This document shows, one piece after another, positions 16,387 through 21,387 of a stretch of DNA of 21,387 bases. Position 1 is the stretch's first letter. The number at the start of each line of letters is the position of its first letter. Under the pieces are notes generated by a model. It was given only the letters and a program-made list of their open reading frames with translations, was not told the origin of the DNA and ran no database searches. The DNA comes from CALVGQ01 sp964370435 (GTDB taxonomy: Bacteria; Bacillota_I; Bacilli_A; Erysipelotrichales; Erysipelotrichaceae): NCBI GenBank assembly GCA_964370435.1, contig CAYJJG010000022.1:1-21387 (forward strand), given 5' to 3'. The position numbers and the translations under genes were made by a program.

Positions 16387-16414
16387 TAAAATCGGTTCAT
16401 AAAGGAGGGCTACG

Positions 16415-17701
16415 ATGGAGTTAAATACAGTAATTAAAAAGGTATTATTTATCTTAGTTGTCTTCATAATAGTTGTGGCGACAGTGCTAGCTTTTGAAAT
16501 TGAAAAAGATAACACTACCGCTCAAAATACATCAATGCCTACACTGAACATCAATGTTGAAAATAATGTTTGGCCACAAGAAAAGATTTATCATGATGGT
16601 GAAATAACACTAGTATCACCTACTAATACTGGGAATATTATAAATAGCTCTATTGCTATTCGTGCTAGAGGAAATGGCTCATTGTTACATGAAAAAAAGT
16701 CGTATAAATTAAAGTTTGATGAAGAAGTAGTATTGATTGAAAATAAAACCCAACCTGCAAAAGATTGGGTATTGCTGGCTAATTATGTTGATTTATCTTT
16801 AATGAGAAATTATTATATTTTAGAGTCAGCTAGAGCATTTGATAGTTTTATATTTGTGCCTGAAGCAATGTTTGTCGAAGTAATTTTCAATGATGTTTAT
16901 CAAGGTGTTTATTTACTGTGTGAATCCATTGAATTAAATGATGCAAGAATTGATATTAGCGATAAATATTCAGGTGTTGAAAATGGTTTTTTATTAGAGC
17001 GTGATTTTGAGCCAACCGGAGAATTATATCAAGATTATTTTTATGTGAATGATGTGCCTTACAATATTAAGAGTGATGTTCATTCTTTACAACAAGTTAA
17101 ATATGCAGAAGAAATCATTACAACAGTTGAAAATACCATATATTCACAAAATCAATCATGGATAGAGGGAGTCATTGATGTTGATTCTTGTATAGATATG
17201 TATTTGATTAATGAATTTTCCAAAAATATTGATGTTGGATGGGGGAGCTTTTATATGTATCTATATCCAGACGATAATAAACTATATTTTGGACCACCAT
17301 GGGATTTTGATTTATCTTTAGGAAATGTGCTCTTAGACGAAGGTTCAGCAGAGTGGCTTTATGTTGGAAATGAAACCTATGAATTAATACAAGGGCATCA
17401 TTGGTATCAAGAATTAATGAAACAAGAATGGTTTCAACTAAAAGTTAAAGAACGCTGGAATGAAGTAAAACATATCTTTCTTAACACAATAGAAGAAATA
17501 GAAACAATTAATGCTCAATATGAAGAATACTTTATTAAGGAACAGGAATTATGGCCCTATGAAGAAAGATTATCAGTTCATGAAATGAAACCAGATGCAC
17601 TAAGTGAACTTACTACCCAAAATCAGCAATTCAATTATTTAGTTGAGTGGATAAATCAAAGATATAGTTGGCTGGATAATTATTTTAACAGTGAGATGTG
17701 A
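16415..17701 (+). CDS. CotH-family kinase-like protein, membrane-anchored (second of two)
   Basis: 428 residues. It is a tandem paralogue of the preceding gene: the two proteins align without net insertion for the first ~305 residues, and DWVLLANY, VHxxxQ and PPWDFDL fall at identical numbers. The N-terminal anchor (about 9-28) follows a basic start (NTVIKK), again predicting an extracytoplasmic domain. Key motifs are IRARGNGSL (82-90), DWVLLANYVDLSLMRN (117-132), CESIELNDARIDI (169-181), NGFLLERD (190-197) and FGPPWDFDLSLG (292-303), so the metal site is kept. The copies diverge most in the anchor region, around 105-112 and 300-325, and in the C-terminal third, which could mean different targets. 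It has the strongest ribosome binding site of the cassette (AAAGGAGGG, 16401-16409). There is no sign of decay. Confidence 0.85.
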   Translation: MELNTVIKKVLFILVVFIIVVATVLAFEIEKDNTTAQNTSMPTLNINVENNVWPQEKIYHDGEITLVSPTNTGNIINSSIAIRARGNGSLLHEKKSYKLKFDEEVVLIENKTQPAKDWVLLANYVDLSLMRNYYILESARAFDSFIFVPEAMFVEVIFNDVYQGVYLLCESIELNDARIDISDKYSGVENGFLLERDFEPTGELYQDYFYVNDVPYNIKSDVHSLQQVKYAEEIITTVENTIYSQNQSWIEGVIDVDSCIDMYLINEFSKNIDVGWGSFYMYLYPDDNKLYFGPPWDFDLSLGNVLLDEGSAEWLYVGNETYELIQGHHWYQELMKQEWFQLKVKERWNEVKHIFLNTIEEIETINAQYEEYFIKEQELWPYEERLSVHEMKPDALSELTTQNQQFNYLVEWINQRYSWLDNYFNSEM

Positions 17702-17702
17702 G

Positions 17703-17738
17703 TTTGCATAAGTGATTAATTTAGCTTATACTATAGTA
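17703..17738 (+). promoter_or_regulatory. Possible internal promoter with palindromic -10 region before the gtrB-like gene
   Basis: In the 61-bp gap after the second cotH, TATACT (17727-17732) matches 5 of 6 bases of a -10 box. TTTGCA (17703-17708, spacing 18) or TTGCAT (17704-17709, spacing 17) could serve as -35. A perfect 10-bp palindrome TACTATAGTA (17729-17738) overlaps the -10 and might bind a regulator. GGAGG at 17751-17755 is the ribosome binding site. The motif may be fortuitous in AT-rich DNA. Confidence 0.35.
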
Positions 17739-17762
17739 ATTGAAATATTTGGAGGATGAAAA

Positions 17763-18722
17763 ATGAAAAAGCAATTAGTGAGCATTGTTGCACCAGCATA
17801 TAATGAAGAATTAGTTGTTCAACATTTTTATGATAGAATAACAACTATTTGTAAAAATCTAGAAAAATATAATTATGAAATTTTAATCGTAAACGATGGT
17901 TCTAAAGATAATACCAAGGTAATCTGTGAAGAGCTTTGTAAAAAGGATAAGCAAGTTTCTTTTTTGTCGTTATCACGCAATTTTGGTCATGAAATAGCTT
18001 TAGCTGCGGGCCTTGATTATGCTAAAGGGGATGTAGTTATTATTATGGATATCGATCTTCAAGATACACCTGAAATAATCCCAGCTATGTTAAAAGAATA
18101 TGAAAATGGCTTTGAAGTAGTAAATGCTAAGCGAATATCAAGAGCAGGTGAAACATGGCTTAAAAAATTTACTGCGAATTTATTTTATAAAACTTTTTCA
18201 GCATCTAGTGGAAAAGTAAAAATGCCTAATAATGTAGGTAATTATCGTTTATTATCTCGAAAAGCGGTGGACGCATTTAAAACCTTAAAAGAAACGCATC
18301 GCTTTGCACGAGGATTATTTTGCTGGATTGGATTTAACACCACTGAAATAGAATTTGAAAGAGAACCCCGTGTAGCAGGTAAAACTAAATACAATTATAA
18401 AACGATGATAAATTATGCTATTGAAGGATTAACTTCATTTACCACAGCACCACTTCGTTGGGCAACCTATATAGGAATATTTACAGCATTGGCTGCTTCA
18501 ATATATGTAGTGTTTGTATTTTACATGGTATTTACTAACAATCCTAATTTAGAGCCGGGTTGGTCTAGTATGGTAGTCATTATGCTATTTTTTGGAAGCG
18601 TACAATTAATTATCTTAGGGGTAATTGGCGAATATCTAGGTAGAATATTCAATGAAACAAAGCATCGTCCTTTGTACTTCATAGAAAAGTATCAAACTAG
18701 AGTAACAAAAAATGATGAATAA
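17763..18722 (+). CDS. gtrB: GtrB-type polyprenyl-phosphate glycosyltransferase (GT2)
   Basis: 319 residues, close to the usual size of bactoprenol glucosyltransferases. The GT-A domain (1-220) has VAPAYNEE (9-16), VNDGSKDNT (43-51), SRNFGHEIALAAGLDYA (71-87) and the metal and donor motif MDIDLQD (95-101). REPRVAGKTKYNYKTM (200-215) is characteristic of GtrB/YfdH. Two membrane helices at about 233-257 and 268-292 form the C-terminal anchor. The family's usual GDFRLL element reads GNYRLL here (159-164), replacing an Asp with Asn, which may affect activity or be a branch feature. Role: making polyprenyl-phosphate-hexose, often glucose, on the inner face for a downstream GT-C transferase. Two multi-pass transferase genes follow directly, matching the gtr cassette layout, although the small flippase GtrA was not seen in the window. 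Confidence 0.88.
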   Translation: MKKQLVSIVAPAYNEELVVQHFYDRITTICKNLEKYNYEILIVNDGSKDNTKVICEELCKKDKQVSFLSLSRNFGHEIALAAGLDYAKGDVVIIMDIDLQDTPEIIPAMLKEYENGFEVVNAKRISRAGETWLKKFTANLFYKTFSASSGKVKMPNNVGNYRLLSRKAVDAFKTLKETHRFARGLFCWIGFNTTEIEFEREPRVAGKTKYNYKTMINYAIEGLTSFTTAPLRWATYIGIFTALAASIYVVFVFYMVFTNNPNLEPGWSSMVVIMLFFGSVQLIILGVIGEYLGRIFNETKHRPLYFIEKYQTRVTKNDE

Positions 18723-18761
18723 TACTAAACTTAATATATCGAAGTAGAATGGGGTGTACAT

Positions 18762-20558
18762 ATGAATATTTTAGTAGCCTTAATATATCCACTTATACTG
18801 TGTGTTATCACAGGGGTATTGTTGTCACATAAAAAAATTCGAGCTGTTATTTTTAAACATACTCGTTTAATCATTGTATTTGTTATAGTGAACGTCATTA
18901 TTATAAATGCATTGTTAAGCCTACATTTGATTCAAGAATCTTTTATTGCATTTTGGGATTTTGGTGGCTATTGGAGAAAAACACTTGAAGTTGTTGCCAT
19001 GGCAGAGCGTAGTAACATGGAATTATTTAATAATCTAATATACTCTATAAATTATACTGAATATTCTTATTTAGCAGAAATATTTTTATATTTGCCAATA
19101 AAAATTTTAGGGAATTCATTTAATGATTTTGTAATCGCAATGTTTAATTTTTTTGTAATACCATTTAATACCATGTTATTTACTTTCTATTTGTTATATA
19201 AAGATAAAAATAAACAAGCATTAAAATACAGTGATATTCTTGTGGCTTCCTTTATTATCCTTTTTGCAGGAAATTTAAATCCACTAGTACTTGGATATAT
19301 AGGCAGTTGTGGACTAGTTTTTATTATGCCAGTTTTAATGCTTATCTATGTCGATGCTTTTAAAAAACTAAATATCCACTATGCTTTGTTTAGTGGGCTT
19401 TGTTTGCTGATTATGGTGATTTGTAGAAGATGGTTTGCTTTTTGGGTTGTAGGATTTTTTGCGAGTTTTGTAATGAATACTATAATCTATACTATAAAAA
19501 ATAAAAAACTAAATATAAAAGAAGAGCTAGAACTTTATATTAATTTATTTATAACTGGAATTGTGCCATTAAGTTTATTATTAATATTTTTTATGCCAAT
19601 GGTTGAGACCTTTACTAATAATAACTATGCAGAATCCTATTCTGTTGTGTGGGGGAATAGTCCGTTAGAGGCTGTAATATGGTTTTTTCAATATTATGGA
19701 ATAGTCGTTGTAATGATGATGTTTACAGCACTATATGCTAGCCTTAAAAACAAAAACATAGCTTATTTTAACTTGTTATTGATGTGGCAGGTATTAGTTC
19801 CTTTAATCTTATTTAATCAACTACAAGGATTAGGGACACATCATTATTATATGATTAATGTTCCTGCCATGATGTTAATTATAATGGGGTTAAATTATCT
19901 ATTAGAAAACAAAAACAGATGGCAAACTTTACTAGTATGCATGCTTGTATTAATTAGTTTATTTAATTTTTCTAAAACAATACTTTTTTCAAAGAATACA
20001 ACGATGTATCAAGTGGTAGATAAGTTAGGATATTTAACTGGGGATCCTTTACCGCAGCTAAGGGTGAGAAATGATATTGATGATATTCGCGCATTGTGCG
20101 ATTTTATCGAGTACTATGCTGATGAAGAATTTGAATATGTATATTCATTGGCATCAGGATCGCAGTTTAATACAGACACTTTGAGATACTCATGGTTTCC
20201 GATAAAGGAAGAACCAATTACTAATTTATTACCTACAAAGATTTATGATTTTAGAGATGGAATACCTACAGATTTCTTTTTCTATAAGTATATTGTTTTA
20301 TCTACACCAATAGAGTTACATGTTGCCGAAAATCAATATACTTTATCTATTCTACAAAATTTTATACATGATGATGAAATTTCAAAGCCTTATTACAGAG
20401 TAATAAATGAAATAGAAATTGATAATGGACGTAAAGTTTATGTGTATGAACGTATTGCCCTTGTACCCAATGAAGTACGAACCTATGTAAGTAATCAATT
20501 TAAAGAAATATATCCTGATTCACCTGATTTATATGAGTTTGAGATGCTGCCAGAATAA
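18762..20558 (+). CDS. Multi-pass membrane protein, probable GT-C-type transferase
   Basis: 598 residues with about 11 hydrophobic segments to about residue 420, then a soluble C-terminal domain of roughly 160 residues. The first extracytoplasmic loop holds FWDFGGYW (64-71); D66 is at the position where GT-C enzymes keep a catalytic acidic residue. The tail (DIRALCDFIEYYADEEFEYVYSL onwards) looks like the outer-face acceptor domain of such enzymes. No exact family name is recognised. It follows the GtrB-type gene by 39 bp, so it is a natural user of that gene's polyprenyl-phosphate sugar. Its site is GGGGTG (18751-18756), weaker than its neighbours' sites. It differs from the GT-C candidate at the front of the operon in length and loop motif, so they are probably not recent duplicates. 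Confidence 0.65.
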   Translation: MNILVALIYPLILCVITGVLLSHKKIRAVIFKHTRLIIVFVIVNVIIINALLSLHLIQESFIAFWDFGGYWRKTLEVVAMAERSNMELFNNLIYSINYTEYSYLAEIFLYLPIKILGNSFNDFVIAMFNFFVIPFNTMLFTFYLLYKDKNKQALKYSDILVASFIILFAGNLNPLVLGYIGSCGLVFIMPVLMLIYVDAFKKLNIHYALFSGLCLLIMVICRRWFAFWVVGFFASFVMNTIIYTIKNKKLNIKEELELYINLFITGIVPLSLLLIFFMPMVETFTNNNYAESYSVVWGNSPLEAVIWFFQYYGIVVVMMMFTALYASLKNKNIAYFNLLLMWQVLVPLILFNQLQGLGTHHYYMINVPAMMLIIMGLNYLLENKNRWQTLLVCMLVLISLFNFSKTILFSKNTTMYQVVDKLGYLTGDPLPQLRVRNDIDDIRALCDFIEYYADEEFEYVYSLASGSQFNTDTLRYSWFPIKEEPITNLLPTKIYDFRDGIPTDFFFYKYIVLSTPIELHVAENQYTLSILQNFIHDDEISKPYYRVINEIEIDNGRKVYVYERIALVPNEVRTYVSNQFKEIYPDSPDLYEFEMLPE

Positions 20559-20578
20559 CTAAACGGAGGATAAATATC

Positions 20579-21387
20579 ATGCAATTAAAAGAAAACCAAG
20601 GATTGTTGATTAAAATAATAGCTAGTACTTTTATTATTGGTTTAATTGCACATGGGTTTGCTTACTTTAATGTTTATTTTACTCATGATGCTTTATATAA
20701 TATTACTCAAAACAATGATGTTTATTTGAAAATATCTTCTGGTCGCTTTTTACAACCATTAAATTTTATGTTCAGGGGTTATATAGTTGTTCCATGGTTA
20801 ATTGGTTTTTTATCCTTATTTTGGCTCTCTATTACTAATATAGTTTTGGTTAAGCTTTTATATATTAAAAAACTTAGTTCTATTGTTTTGGTGTGTGGAT
20901 TTACAACAACGAATATTGCTCTTACACTAACCAATGGTAGCTATCTCCATGAAGCAGATTCCTTTATGTTGTCATTGATGTTTGCAGTACTTAGTGTATA
21001 TGCATTTAAAAAATTTAAATATCGCTTAATAATAGCTCCAGTATTATTGGCGTGTTCTATTGGATTTTATCAAGCATACTTTCAAGTAGCGGTGGTTTTA
21101 ATGATGATTATCATTATTAAAGAGATATTAAATAATAAAAAATTCGAAAAAATACTCAAAGAAGGCGTGCTTGCAGTACTTGTTTTATTTTTAGGATTAC
21201 TAGTTTATTCACTAGCTTATCGAATTGTTTTATTTATGACAGACATACCTGCATCATTAGATTATAATAGTTTAGTTAATGTTGGAAAGTTTACAAGTTT
21301 TTCTAGAATATTTGAGTTAATTGGGGAAGTATATCAGTTAAGTTATCGTATGTTTGCACATCCTGAAATCCATAATCCAGAGTTAAT
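20579..21387 (+). CDS. GtrII-family (Glucos_trans_II) membrane glucosyltransferase, 3' end outside window
   Basis: 269 residues are visible from an ATG at 20579; the frame stays open to the last base, so the 3' end is missing. It carries at least six hydrophobic segments. The first loop has YFTHDALYNI (33-42), with D37, and GRFLQPL (55-61). This matches the pattern of an acidic residue followed by a GRW/GRF element in the glucosyltransferase GtrII family (Pfam Glucos_trans_II). A later GFYQAYFQVAV motif is also common in that family. Role: transfer of a sugar, often glucose, from polyprenyl-phosphate to an external polymer. CGGAGGA at about 20564-20570 precedes the start, 20 bp after the previous gene. 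With the GtrB-type gene upstream it completes a gtr-like set. The ATG, the site and the first basic residues fit a true N-terminus. Confidence 0.8.
   Translation, partial: MQLKENQGLLIKIIASTFIIGLIAHGFAYFNVYFTHDALYNITQNNDVYLKISSGRFLQPLNFMFRGYIVVPWLIGFLSLFWLSITNIVLVKLLYIKKLSSIVLVCGFTTTNIALTLTNGSYLHEADSFMLSLMFAVLSVYAFKKFKYRLIIAPVLLACSIGFYQAYFQVAVVLMMIIIIKEILNNKKFEKILKEGVLAVLVLFLGLLVYSLAYRIVLFMTDIPASLDYNSLVNVGKFTSFSRIFELIGEVYQLSYRMFAHPEIHNPEL

Noticed and set aside
1..21387. CRISPR array, tRNA, rRNA, insertion sequence or phage genes
   Set aside because: No regularly spaced repeats, tRNA cloverleaf, rRNA-like stretch, transposase or phage protein was seen on either strand in the sequenced parts; the gap at 8223-8322 could still hide a mobile element.

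Overview
The window is about 21.4 kb of AT-rich DNA with every credible gene on the + strand. The low GC, strong AGGAGG-type ribosome binding sites, a lipobox lipoprotein, CotH-family proteins and the absence of any outer-membrane gene point to a low-GC Bacillota (Firmicutes), perhaps a gut-type Erysipelotrichia/Turicibacter-like or clostridial organism. The exact taxon is a guess. The whole window is a cell-surface polysaccharide and glycoconjugate locus, in two blocks separated by a 100-N scaffold gap (8223-8322).

Block 1 (1-8222). The 3' end of a Wzx-like polysaccharide flippase (1-675) is followed by a 391-bp non-coding stretch with one good terminator, a second terminator-like hairpin, a short direct repeat and a candidate promoter. 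A tightly packed operon then begins: nucleotide-sugar 6-dehydrogenase (WbpA-like), Gfo/Idh/MocA oxidoreductase (WbpB/WlbA-like), PLP aminotransferase (WbpE-like), a GT2 and a GT4 glycosyltransferase, UDP-sugar 2-epimerase (WbpI-like) and a left-handed beta-helix acetyltransferase (WbpD-like, cut by the gap). Together the five sugar enzymes match the known Pseudomonas/Bordetella route from UDP-GlcNAc to UDP-2,3-diacetamido-2,3-dideoxy-D-mannuronic acid. The two GTs and the flippase would build and export a glycan containing this acidic sugar.

Block 2 (8323-21387). A second, probably single transcription unit encodes mainly membrane or extracytoplasmic proteins: a large GT-C-like membrane protein; a DPM1-type GT2 with two C-terminal membrane helices; a lipoprotein with LamG, Ig-like and GH43 domains; a VTC (polyphosphate polymerase-type) domain protein; a DUF4956 membrane protein; two tandem CotH-kinase paralogues with N-terminal membrane anchors; a GtrB-type polyprenyl-phosphate glycosyltransferase; another GT-C-like membrane protein; and a GtrII-family (Glucos_trans_II) protein that runs off the end. 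No terminator was seen between 8584 and 21387, although a possible internal promoter lies before gtrB.

How the genes may work together: two polyprenyl-phosphate-sugar synthases and three multi-membrane transferases could decorate a surface polymer outside the membrane. The VTC + DUF4956 + CotH set suggests a phosphate arm in which polyphosphate made in the cytoplasm is linked to surface phosphorylation. That phosphate-transfer idea is inference. The domain identities and gene order are seen directly. The adjacency of the two blocks depends on the scaffold join.
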